From NCBI GenBank assembly GCA_964348795.1, contig CAYGDY010000009.1, positions 1-64,000 on the forward strand: a stretch of 64,000 nt of DNA, in the 5' to 3' direction. Of the stretch, positions 24,410 to 34,100 are shown piece after piece. The notes under the pieces were generated by a model. The model did not search any database. It saw only the letters and a list, made by a program, of their open reading frames with translations, and had not been told where the DNA came from. The DNA comes from JADLAT01 sp964348795. Its GTDB lineage: Bacteria; Pseudomonadota; Alphaproteobacteria; Micavibrionales; Micavibrionaceae. A program made the position numbers and the translations under genes. Positions within the stretch are counted from its first letter, which is position 1, and every line of letters starts with the position of its first letter.

Positions 24410-25426
24410 TTGATACAGAAAAACTGGCTGGAATTGATCAAACCTGCGAAACTTGATATCGCACACACCAAAGCACAAAACACCGGAAAAGTCGTGGCAG
24501 AGCCGCTTGAGCGTGGTTTTGGCCTGACGCTCGGCAATGCCCTGCGCCGGATTTTACTGTCCTCCCTTCAGGGCGCGGCTGTCACGGCAGTCCAGATTGA
24601 CGGCGTTTTGCACGAGTTTTCCTCGATCGAGGGCGTGCGCGAGGATGTCACCGATATCGTCCTGAACATCAAGGCACTGGCCGTGCGGATGCACGCCGAA
24701 GGGCCCAAGAAAATGCGCTTGTCTGCTGTAGGCCCATGTGAAGTAACCGCCGCACAGATCGAAGCCGGCGCCGATATCGAAATCATGAATCCGGATCTGG
24801 TCATCTGCACATTGGATAAGGGCGCAAAACTCTCCATGGAGATGACCGTCAACACCGGCAAGGGCTACCGTCCCGCCGCGCAGAACCGTCCGGAAGAAGC
24901 CCCTGTCGGCCTCATTCCCATTGATTCGGTTTTTTCGCCGATCCGCAAGGTCACATACGAAGTCGAAGACACCCGCGTGGGTCAGATTACGGATTACGAC
25001 AAACTGACTCTGAGCATCCAGACGAACGGGGTTATTTCTCCGGAAGATGCCGTGGCCTATGCCGCTCGCATTCTCCAAGACCAGCTTCAGGTCTTCGTGA
25101 ATTTCGAGGAACCCACAGAGGCCAGCGCAGGCGAGGAAATCGAGGAACTGCCCTTCAACAAAAACCTGCTCAAGAAAGTGGACGAACTGGAATTGTCGGT
25201 GCGTTCCGCCAATTGCCTCAAAAACGACAACATTGTTTACATCGGCGATCTGGTGCAAAAGAGCGAAGGCGACATGCTCCGCACACCCAACTTTGGCCGG
25301 AAATCCCTCAATGAAATCAAGGAAGTTCTGTCCATCATGGGTCTGCATCTGGGCATGCAGGTTGAGGGCTGGCCCCCTGAAAATATCGAGGAAGTCGCCA
25401 AAAAGGTTGACGACCAGCAGTTTTAA
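24410..25426 (+). CDS. rpoA: RNA polymerase alpha subunit
   Basis: 338 aa, full length. The N-terminal dimerisation domain (MIQKNWLELIKPAKLDIAHT, then GFGLTLGNALRRILLSSLQG) assembles beta and beta-prime. The C-terminal domain (about residues 255-330: LKKVDELELSVRSANCLKND, NFGRKSLNEIKEVLSIMGLHLGM) binds UP elements and activators. The start is TTG, supported by AGGAG 7 nt upstream and by the conserved MIQKNW start of the family. A non-ATG start on an essential core gene may set its translation level below that of its neighbours; this is inference. Confidence 0.97.
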   Translation: MIQKNWLELIKPAKLDIAHTKAQNTGKVVAEPLERGFGLTLGNALRRILLSSLQGAAVTAVQIDGVLHEFSSIEGVREDVTDIVLNIKALAVRMHAEGPKKMRLSAVGPCEVTAAQIEAGADIEIMNPDLVICTLDKGAKLSMEMTVNTGKGYRPAAQNRPEEAPVGLIPIDSVFSPIRKVTYEVEDTRVGQITDYDKLTLSIQTNGVISPEDAVAYAARILQDQLQVFVNFEEPTEASAGEEIEELPFNKNLLKKVDELELSVRSANCLKNDNIVYIGDLVQKSEGDMLRTPNFGRKSLNEIKEVLSIMGLHLGMQVEGWPPENIEEVAKKVDDQQF

Positions 25427-25433
25427 TTCTTTA

Positions 25434-25494
25434 ACGCGGAGAATCGGAGTTTTAGGAGAAAAATAAGAAACTCCGTATCTCCAAAGCTCCGCGT
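25434..25494 (+). promoter_or_regulatory. Two-tier stem-loop in the rpoA-rplQ spacer
   Basis: ACGCGGAG (25434-25441) pairs with CTCCGCGT (25487-25494), and inside it CGGAGTTT (25445-25452) pairs with AAACTCCG (25468-25475). A further imperfect hairpin (CCGGATGATAAC with GTTATCCGG, 25535-25570) follows. The 227-nt spacer is unusually long and structured for this operon and contains no gene that I can see. Confidence 0.55.
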
Positions 25495-25653
25495 AACAAG
25501 ACTTATAAAATGTTTTAGGGCATGGTGCCCACCACCGGATGATAACGGGTTTTACTTTGTGTTATCCGGATTACCCCATGGCTCTCACCCTGTGAGGCCG
25601 CAAGCATCGCCTTTGAAATATTAAGGTGCGTAGAAAAGAAAGGCACTAAAACC

Positions 25654-26208
25654 ATGAACCACGGCAATAGACAAAAAAGACTGGGACGCGATTCTTCACA
25701 CCGCAAGGCGATGATGTCGAATATGGCCGCCAGCCTCATCAAGCACGAGCAAATCAAAACAACCCTGGTCAAGGCCAAGGCGATCAAACCCTATGTGGAA
25801 AAACTCATCACGCTGGGCAAACAAGCCTCTGCCAAGCCTGAAACCGCGCTGGCCAAACGCCGCCAAGCCATTTCCATTCTGCGCGATGAAGCGCAAGTGA
25901 AAAAGCTGTTCGACATTCTGGCCGAGCGCTATGAATCCCGTCAGGGCGGATACACCCGCGTACTGAAGGCAGGTTTCCGTTACGGCGATTGCGCGCCCAT
26001 GGCCGTGATCGAATTGGTGGACCGCGATGAAACCGCCAAGGGTAAGGACTCCGGCCCGACCTCTTTCGATGAGGAAATCGTAGAAAGCGTGCAGGAAGAA
26101 AAAGCCGCCAAAGCGAAAAAACCAGCGGCCAAAAAATCCACCAATACAAAAGCCCCAGGCGTTGCTCCTGCGAAAAAGGCGCCGGCCAGAAAAAAAGCAT
26201 CGGCTTAA
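25654..26208 (+). CDS. rplQ: 50S ribosomal protein L17 with long basic C-terminal extension
   Basis: 184 aa; the L17 core is residues 1-120 (MNHGNRQKRLGRDSSHRKAM, SLIKHEQIKTTLVKAKAIKP, RQGGYTRVLKAGFRYGDCAP). The last ~50 residues (from EEIVESVQEEKAAKAKK) are an Ala/Lys/Pro-rich tail, present in many alphaproteobacterial L17 proteins and probably disordered. L17 lines the exit of the peptide tunnel. It closes the rpsM operon and is followed by a strong terminator. The spacer before it is long and structured, so its expression may be adjusted separately. Confidence 0.96.
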   Translation: MNHGNRQKRLGRDSSHRKAMMSNMAASLIKHEQIKTTLVKAKAIKPYVEKLITLGKQASAKPETALAKRRQAISILRDEAQVKKLFDILAERYESRQGGYTRVLKAGFRYGDCAPMAVIELVDRDETAKGKDSGPTSFDEEIVESVQEEKAAKAKKPAAKKSTNTKAPGVAPAKKAPARKKASA

Positions 26209-26267
26209 GGAACGTTTTATAATCGTTTCAAATAAGAATGAACCACACAACACCAGTCGTCACCCCC

Positions 26268-26322
26268 GCCGCCTGCATCAGCTGGCTCAGAGTGCGGGGG
26301 TCTGGAGATGCAGGCGGCTTTT
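26268..26322 (+). terminator. Terminator of the rpsM-rplQ operon
   Basis: GCCGCCTGCATC (26268-26279) and GATGCAGGCGGC (26307-26318) form a perfect 12-bp stem followed by TTTTGCC. It lies between rplQ and the convergent panC gene. Confidence 0.85.
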
Positions 26323-26343
26323 GCCGCTCTCTTTGCCCGTTTT

Positions 26344-27117
26344 TTATAGAGAGGCATTATCAATCAGGCGAGTTTTTCCAATCCACACCGCGGCCAGAAC
26401 CCGCCCCCAGCGCTCTTCCACGTAATCCACCTTTTGAAACCCGTTCTCCCGCAACTGTTCTTTGGCCCAGACAAAGTCCTTTGTCCGGAGCGCCGCCCGC
26501 AAAACAACATTGAACGTACGGGCAATTTTAAGTTCGTCATAATCCAGATACGCATTCCGCGAAGACAGCGCCAGCCCGAAATCATCCCGCGCAATGGGCG
26601 CGCCGAGGATCCTTATCCCGAGTTTTTCCGTCTCAACCATTTCCCGAATGACCTGCAACTGCTGGAAATCTTTTTCCCCGAACACCGCGATATCGGGCCG
26701 GACATGCGCGAACAAGGTATGGACCACCGTTGCCACCCCGTCAAAGAAATGGGGCCGGAAATCGCTCTCCAACCCATCCGCCGCAGGGCCCGCCTTCACC
26801 GTGACCTGCACCCCGTTCGGGTAAATATCGGCCTCCGTGGGCACATAGACCAGATCCGCGCCTTGGGTTTTCAATGTCTCAAGATCGACTTCAACCTGCC
26901 GTGGATAGGTGCCAAAATCCTCGTGCGGGGCAAATTGCGTGGGGTTCACGAAAATACTCACCACCACCTTCTCCGCCGTTTCCTTCGCCAACCGCACCAG
27001 AGTCATATGCCCCGCATGCAAAGCCCCCATCGTGGGCACAAACCCGATGCGCTGGCCAGCCTCTTTCAGTTTTTGGATTTCCGTAGCGAGTGCCATGGCT
27101 GTATATACAATAATCAT
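26344..27117 (-). CDS. panC: Pantothenate synthetase
   Basis: 257 aa, slightly shorter than the usual ~280. It joins pantoate and beta-alanine using ATP. The nucleotidyl-transfer motifs are visible: VPTMGALHAGHMTLV (HIGH type, residues ~28-42), FVNPTQFAPHEDF, DIAVFGEKDFQQL and GLALSSRNAYLDYD (KMSKS-like loop). The C-terminal dimer domain is short and ends IGKTRLIDNASL. The start could be ATG 27117 or ATG 27096 (MALATEI); the former follows GGAGAGGGA closely. It lies downstream of panB with a 56-bp gap that holds a dispersed repeat. Confidence 0.93.
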   Translation of the reverse strand: MIIVYTAMALATEIQKLKEAGQRIGFVPTMGALHAGHMTLVRLAKETAEKVVVSIFVNPTQFAPHEDFGTYPRQVEVDLETLKTQGADLVYVPTEADIYPNGVQVTVKAGPAADGLESDFRPHFFDGVATVVHTLFAHVRPDIAVFGEKDFQQLQVIREMVETEKLGIRILGAPIARDDFGLALSSRNAYLDYDELKIARTFNVVLRAALRTKDFVWAKEQLRENGFQKVDYVEERWGRVLAAVWIGKTRLIDNASL

Positions 27118-27135
27118 TCCCTCTCCATCATGCCT

Positions 27136-27163
27136 GTCATCCTGAAGCGAAGCTGAAGGATGA
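27136..27163. repeat. Dispersed palindromic repeat (GTCATCCTGA family), copy A
   Basis: TGTCATCCTGAAGCGAAGCT continues as GAAGGATGA, an imperfect palindrome in the panB-panC gap. It shares its GTCATCCTGA ... GAAGGAT framework with the copies at 61312 and 63804. Confidence 0.6.
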
Positions 27164-27173
27164 GATATAAAAA

Positions 27174-27971
27174 CTAACCCTTGTATAAATTCTCAGGCCG
27201 CGGAAAACGGCCCGCCCGCACATCTGCGGCAAAGCGTTCCACAGCATCCTCGATGACGCCACGGACATGGGCATAGGGTGTCACGAATTTCGGCGGCGCA
27301 CTATAGAGACTGCCGACCAGATCATCCGTCACCAGAATTTGCCCGTCACAAACGGGGGAGGCCCCGATCCCGATCGTGGGAATATCCACCGCCCGCGTCA
27401 TCTGTTCCGCTACAGCGGCCACCGTGCCCTCTATCACGACCGCAAACGCCCCCGCAGTTTCCACTGCCTCTATATCGGCGAGCAAGGCCGTGATCTGGCT
27501 GGCCTGCTTGCCTTTCACCTTATACCCGCCCTCCTTCACCACCGATTGCGGCTGAAGACCCACATGCCCCATCACGGGAATGCCGGCCCGCACCAGCGCC
27601 GAAATCTGCGCAGACATCGACACCCCCCCTTCCAGCTTCACACCATGACAGCCCGTAATATCCATGATTTTTCGCGCATTTTCGAGTGCACTGTCCGGCC
27701 CCGCCTCATACGTCCCGTAAGGCATATCAACAATCACGGGCACATCGGGAGAAGCCCGCATGACCGCAGAGCCATGCGCCAGCATCATCTCCAGCGTTAC
27801 CCCTGTGGTGTCCGGCAAGCCGTACAACACCGTCCCCACAGAATCCCCTACCAGCACAAGATCCACATAAGGCACAAGGCTTTGCGCCATCGGCGTGGTA
27901 TAGGCCGTCAGGCACACGAACTTTTCCAGCCTGTTCTTGAAGCTTTTGATATCGGCACACGTCAGCCGCAT
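27174..27971 (-). CDS. panB: Ketopantoate hydroxymethyltransferase
   Basis: 265 aa, family length. PanB adds a hydroxymethyl group from methylene-tetrahydrofolate to alpha-ketoisovalerate, the first committed step to pantothenate and CoA. Landmarks: LTAYTTPMAQSL, VDLVLVGDSVGTVLYG (metal-binding Asp), VIVDMPYGTYE, VKLEGG, PVMGHVGLQPQSV, AFAVVIEGTV and IPTIGIGASPVCDGQILV (catalytic Glu in VIEG). The start MRLTCADIKSFK has AAAGGA just ahead. It is first of a panB-panC pair, with panC 56 bp downstream. Confidence 0.95.
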   Translation of the reverse strand: MRLTCADIKSFKNRLEKFVCLTAYTTPMAQSLVPYVDLVLVGDSVGTVLYGLPDTTGVTLEMMLAHGSAVMRASPDVPVIVDMPYGTYEAGPDSALENARKIMDITGCHGVKLEGGVSMSAQISALVRAGIPVMGHVGLQPQSVVKEGGYKVKGKQASQITALLADIEAVETAGAFAVVIEGTVAAVAEQMTRAVDIPTIGIGASPVCDGQILVTDDLVGSLYSAPPKFVTPYAHVRGVIEDAVERFAADVRAGRFPRPENLYKG

Positions 27972-28035
27972 GAAAGGAAACCTGACATTTTATAAATTGA
28001 CTGCCCTACCATAAACCCATGCCCCCCTCCTGTCA

Positions 28036-28071
28036 GCAAAAAACCGGCCTGAAAATTTTCAAGGCCGGTTT
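28036..28071 (-). terminator. Terminator of the TpsA gene
   Basis: On the minus strand, AAACCGGCCTT and AGGCCGGTTT form the stem and a run of six T residues follows. It lies 33 nt after the stop of the giant beta-helix gene, ahead of panB. Confidence 0.82.
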
Positions 28072-28103
28072 CTGCTTTTTTCTCTAGGAAAGAAAAAACT
28101 GTC

Positions 28104-31100
28104 TTACAGGGCGGAAGCCGTTGTCTGGCACGAAATCGTGTCCGCCAGACTTTCTTCCAGCGTCCCGCCGAACGAGAAGTTCGCACTCGCGCCGTTTTGC
28201 GCGGCATTCACCGCATCGCCCCAGCAAGGTGTGTCTTCGTTCTGTCCGGCAGGCTCGATGGCGTTCAGGCCCGCATTACCCGTTTGCGGATTCTGTCCAG
28301 CGTTTCCGCCTTCCTCGTCACCAGCCGCAGGCTCAATGCCAGCCACGCCACCCTCTTCTTCACCGGCGGCGGGTTGAATTCCTGCCAGATTAAAGGCGGG
28401 AGGGAAAGGCCCACCCACAGGCGGCAAGCCCAGAATGGTGACATTCAAGCCCGAAGTCCCGGGATTAAAGAACGAGAACTGACGGAAGAAATCTTCCACG
28501 TTATCAATGGCCAGCCCTTCATCGGCCGCAACCGTCCCGACAAAGATCTGTCCACGCCCGTTCACAAGCGCATCATCCGCATCGTTCAGGCGATCCTCGA
28601 TGAAGGTCCGGTTGACCGCGCTCAGAATTCCGCCCGTATCCGCCGGTGTGATCCCGTCAAACGTGGCATCCACCCCGTCAATCACGATCGGCTCCAGCGT
28701 CAACGGATCAAGGATAGAGCCGTCCGTGAAGTACACATAGTAGCTTCCCGCCGTCTGGAACCCTTCAAATGTCGTCCCACCGAGCGTTTCATTGACAATC
28801 GTCAGGTTATCGCTTGGCCCTTCCAAATCATCGAACAAAAGACCGACCGGTGTGAAGCCCAGAACCGTATTGATAAACGCGTTCGGATTGCCTGCATCGG
28901 AAATATCGACCGCACCGCTTTCAAAACGGGCCCCTGTCGGGTTGTCCGTGAAGCGATTGCCGGACACGATCACAGAACCATGCCCCGTGCCCTCGACATA
29001 CAGACCATTCGTACCGGAATCCGTGACGATGTTGTTTGTCACAACACTGTTGAAGACCGGCAGGCTGTCAATGACGCCGACATCAATTTCCTGTTCACCA
29101 AAGTACAGATCATCTTCCTCTTCGGAGAAACCGCCCGTGGCATGGATATTGATTCCGTTGTCCGTGGCATTGTCGACCGTATTGCTGTCCACCAGAAGAT
29201 CCGTGACGTTCTCGACCTCGATCCCGTCATCGCCTGTTGTGTTCACTTCGTTCCCGATAATGTGCACTGTCGTGGCAAGGAAGTAGGGGGAGTAGGACTC
29301 CTCCGATACATAACGCCCACGTGGCTTGGTATCTTCCAAGAAGCCCGCCAGCACATGAATGCCATCCGCGCCCCACATATCAATGTCACCGTAGTATGGT
29401 ATTTCGATGATATCGCCGATCCCGACATGGAATACATGGTTGTCCTGGATCAGCGTATTGCCGCTCCACAGCACCTGAATGCCATCATCAGCCGCGCCAG
29501 GCACATAAGGCTCTTCCTCATCACCCAGAACGCCCACCGTGTTGCCGACGATCTCGACACTCCAGTCTTCCGGATTGTAGAGTTCGCCGATGAAGTCATA
29601 TTCATCGGAGGACCCATACCCGCCATCAATCACATTCCGGACATGGATGCCATCAGCCCCGTACTCGTCATGGTAAGTGTCCTCATAAGAGTCGCTCTCT
29701 TCGGAGTATTTCGCATCCATCGCATACCCGAACCCGAAGATACCGGCATTGGTGACAAAGTTGTTGGAAATTCTGGTCCGGCCCGAGTCAATGACTTCAA
29801 TCCCGTCATCGGCGGTACCATCGACACGGTTCCCGTCCACCACAACCGCATAGTCACGGAAGCCGTCTTCGTACCCGATACCAGCAGGAATGCCGCTTTC
29901 ACCCTGCACACCGCGCACATGAATACCATCGGCACCGTAATAATCACCGGCCCCGTAATTCACGCGGTCGAATGGCGAGGACTCTGTCATGTCGGACCCG
30001 TCATAGCCGCCGATTCCGGCACCCATAACCGTATTGTCCTTGATCAGGGCCGAACCGGAGTACGCCACTTCGATTCCATCGTCACCCGTTGTGTTCACGT
30101 CATTGCCGATGATTTCCACCGCATAGCCGTAATACCCATCACCGCTCGCACCAGGACCATAGAAATATCCGTCATCAAAGACAGCGCTGACCGTAATCCC
30201 GTCATGCGTGTCATGCCCGATTTCATCAAAGACGATATAGGAACGGAGAAGATCCGTCATATCCTCATCACCCCAGAGCGTCCGGCGATCTTCGCCCGCA
30301 AACGGTCCCTCGGAGAGCACTTCATCAAAGTCGTATGCAGACAGGGACGTCCAGTCGATACCGGCCTGATAGACGCGATTTTCCTCACCTTCGGCATAAC
30401 CGCCGATCAAGGTCCGGCCACTATAGGACACATCGATCCCGTCTCCACCCGTCCAGGCCACATCATTGCCCTGAATCACCACACTCCACTCCGAAGGCGA
30501 GGAATCGTATTCGTCGTCCTCTTCTTCGTCTTCCAGCGACAGCGTCAGGATCGGAGACTCCGCATACACGTTATCCACCTTGATCCCGTCACCATCACCC
30601 CACGTGAAGGAGAAGAAGTCATAATCAGAGTACTCATCCCATGAGTCGTCTTCCAGCGCCAACAGCACGGGGAATTCGCCAAGGAAGAGATCACCCACAG
30701 CCTCGACAGCCTCGGATACGATTTCGCCCAGTCCGGCGAAGGAGACATCGTTGTTCACGATCCGTGTGGCCAGAGAGTCATGGACGTAAATCCCGTTATC
30801 CCCTGTCAGGGCCACTTGGTTATCCTCGACATTCACCGGCCAGCCATAGGACGGATAGTCCACATCGGCGAATTCAATTTCAGGAATGTACTCGCCTTCC
30901 CATGTAATGCCGGAGACTTCAATCCCGTCATCACCGGCCAGAAGAACCTTGTTCCCGAAGACGCCCGCATAGGCCCCGTTCTTGATCCGGATTCCATCAT
31001 CCAGCGTCATGGAAACACGGTTGTGCTTCACGATCGTATGATCGGTATCGACAACACGGATCCCGTCGGCATCCCACGTATCATGACCAATATGCGCGAC

Positions 31101-34100
31101 ATCGTTATCGTAGATATAGGTGGCGTTTCCATCCTCAACCTCGATCCCGTCATCACGGGTAAAGACAACCGAGTTCCCCCAGATCTGGGAGTCCGCTTCG
31201 GCAATGCCATAGCCAAACCCTTCGGAGTCTTCCTCATCTGCAATCGGTGGAATCACGTCAATCCCGCCCACATTGGCGACATGGATCCCGTCTGCACCGG
31301 ATTCATCCCCGTTATCGACCGTTAGACCCGCATCAAACACGCTGTTGTCATAGATAGCGACAAAGTCACCGTCCAGCGCTTCGATCCCGTCATCGCCCGT
31401 CTGGTTGATGATGTTATACGCAATCCACGCCGAACCAAAATCATGGACCTGAATACCGTCTTCACCGGATTCATTGATCTTGTTGCCTCCGTCCACGTCA
31501 TCCGTTCCAATGATCAGGTTTGTGCCGCCTTCGGCTTCAATCCCGTTTTGGCCAGCGCGATTGATCGTATTGCCAAAAATGGAAACATCGTCACTGTTTT
31601 TGCTGTAAATCCCGTTCCAGCCAGCATCATCAACGGTGTTGTAAGTAATCGTTGCAGACCCTTCCGCATCCTGATGGAAGATCCCGTCACGGCCCGTGCC
31701 ATTCACGGTGTTGAAGGAAATATCCACGCCATCATTATGATCACTGTACAAGCCCCATGTGCCAGCATTGTTAACCGTGTTGACTCTCGCGTAGGAATTC
31801 GTTGTGTTTTTAAGGGCCAGACCGGACCGGATACTCCCGTTCACTATATTATCAAAAACCAGAACATCATCACCAAATTTCAGGTTCAAACCATCCCAGC
31901 GCGGTGTATCAATCAGGTTGTTCTGGATCCGGATACGATCCACCACAACGGCTTCGATCCCGTTATTGTTATTGCCTGAAATACCATTGCCGATAATGTG
32001 GTTTCTGTCAGCGAGATCGACTCCGCCGATCGTCACATCACTGGAGTTATGAACGTCAATCCCGTCATCCAGCGCGTTCTGGATCAGGTTCGCATACACT
32101 TTCACGCGGTCACTGAGCACCACGCGTACGCCATCCTTGCTACTGTCTGTAATAATATTGTTGCGGATCACGCCGTCATGGCCTTTCAGGAAGTAAATCC
32201 CGTCATCGGCGCCTGTGACGGTAAAGCCGTCAATCGTGACATCATCACCCGTCACGAAAAAGCCCGGGGAAGCCGGTGCAATAATGGTTTCCGCACCCCG
32301 CGCATCATTGCCGGAAATACCAGCATTCGCGCCTTCCAGAAGGAAGTGGTTTTTGGAAACGGTCAGGCTTTCATGGAAGGTACCCGCCCCGACATGGATG
32401 GTATTGAGGCCCGTGCCCGTATTTTTGACAGCATCAATCGCCTTTTGGATTGAACCGCCCTTGTTCTGGTTCAGCTCAATCGTCCCTGTGCCGCTTGTGC
32501 GCAGGGTATTGGCCGCACCGGAATTAAAGATTTTGGAGTTTTCAATGAGGATATTCCCGCCCTGCGCGTCCAGTACGGCAGAAGGATTGATCCCTGCGAT
32601 AGAGAAATTCTTACCCGTGGCATAAAAATTCCCGCCATTCGTGGAGACATTCCCATTCACCAGAACAGACTGGGACCCGATGGTCGGACCAAAAGCACCG
32701 GCAATCAGTTCAACGGCCAGTTTTCCGGCTGTGGACACAATGCCTTCGTTCAGCCACACGTCATCATGGGCCTCCATCCGCAAGGTGGCATCACCGCCCG
32801 CCGTTTTGTCGATCTGGGTCATGACCACGATATCACCCTGCTGGGTGTCGTAATCCGCCGTCCGCAATGTCACATTGGTCCCCGCATTCAAGGCCCCCTC
32901 AATCACATCATCCGTCACATAGGAATACACCGAGTTTATGATATTGAAGGGCTCTACGAGCAAATCCAGCCCGAGAGTGAGAGAAATATCCCGATTCAGC
33001 GTGTCAACAACCGCCAGGTTACGGGGGTCAAGCAACCATTCCCCTGCGACAACAGAACCATCGGCTTCCAGATAGTCCTTGCCGGACGTCTCAACCGTTC
33101 CGCCCTGACCTGCGCCCGCGCCACGCGCCGTGATCAGACCATGAAAGCCTGTGCCCACTTCGGACCAGACCACCACATCACCGCCATCGCCCTCTACCGT
33201 GGCATCAGCCCGCAAAACCGCATTGCGGTCTACATATGCGTAATCAGCCTTGGGTGTTTCGCCTTGGCCCTGATACGCGCCACCAAACTTGATATCGCCG
33301 CCGCCTTGCTGGCCGGACGCCTCGATCACCGCGCCATCGAGCGCCGCAACCGTTTTTCCGGTGACCGTCACGGTTCCGCCTGTTTTCCCTGTCGCATCCA
33401 GCGTGCCTTTCACGGCCACCGTACCGGTTTTACCAGCAGACAGAACGATTTTACCGCCCTGTACGCTAGCGGAAGACACATCCACCAGACCATCGACATT
33501 GATCAGATTATCCACGACATGCCCCGCAGTAGACGTTGTCATCTGGACAACGCCGCCCTGCGCGTGAATGGCACCGGAATTTTCAATTCTGGCCGCCACA
33601 TCGCTTGGCACTTCGATTTCAAAGAGGTTATCGCCGTAAGGGTCCATCGTGACTTTGTTGCCGGAAGCCAGCGCCACAGTCCCCATTTTTGCATTGATCA
33701 CGCCGCTATGGGATACGGAAGGGGCCACAAACGCGGCCAGTCCGGAATCTGCCACATTGACCTGACCTTGCAGATCAATACGCGCATCGGGGTTTCCATC
33801 CACATTCACAAACGTGTAGTTTCCAAAGGCGTTGTTGATGATCTGGTCATTGCTGACATCACCTGTCGTGGCGACAAGACCGCCCACATCCACCTGAGAA
33901 TTCTGCCCGAAAAACACGCCATTCCGGTCAACAATCAAAACGCGGCCATTGGCGTTCAGGGCGCCCAGAATACGGGTCGGGTCGGAGTCCAACGAGGCTT
34001 TCGCGGCAAACAACGAATTCGCGCTATTTTGCTTGATATTGACTGAGTATCCTTCCGGAATGCTCAAATGGCCGGAACGCCCGACATAAATATCGCTGTG

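Noticed and set aside
28197..30644. 815-codon plus-strand open frame, plus 32766-34046
   Set aside because: Antisense shadow of the TpsA beta-helix; no ribosome site and no recognisable domain, while the minus strand encodes clear TPS motifs.
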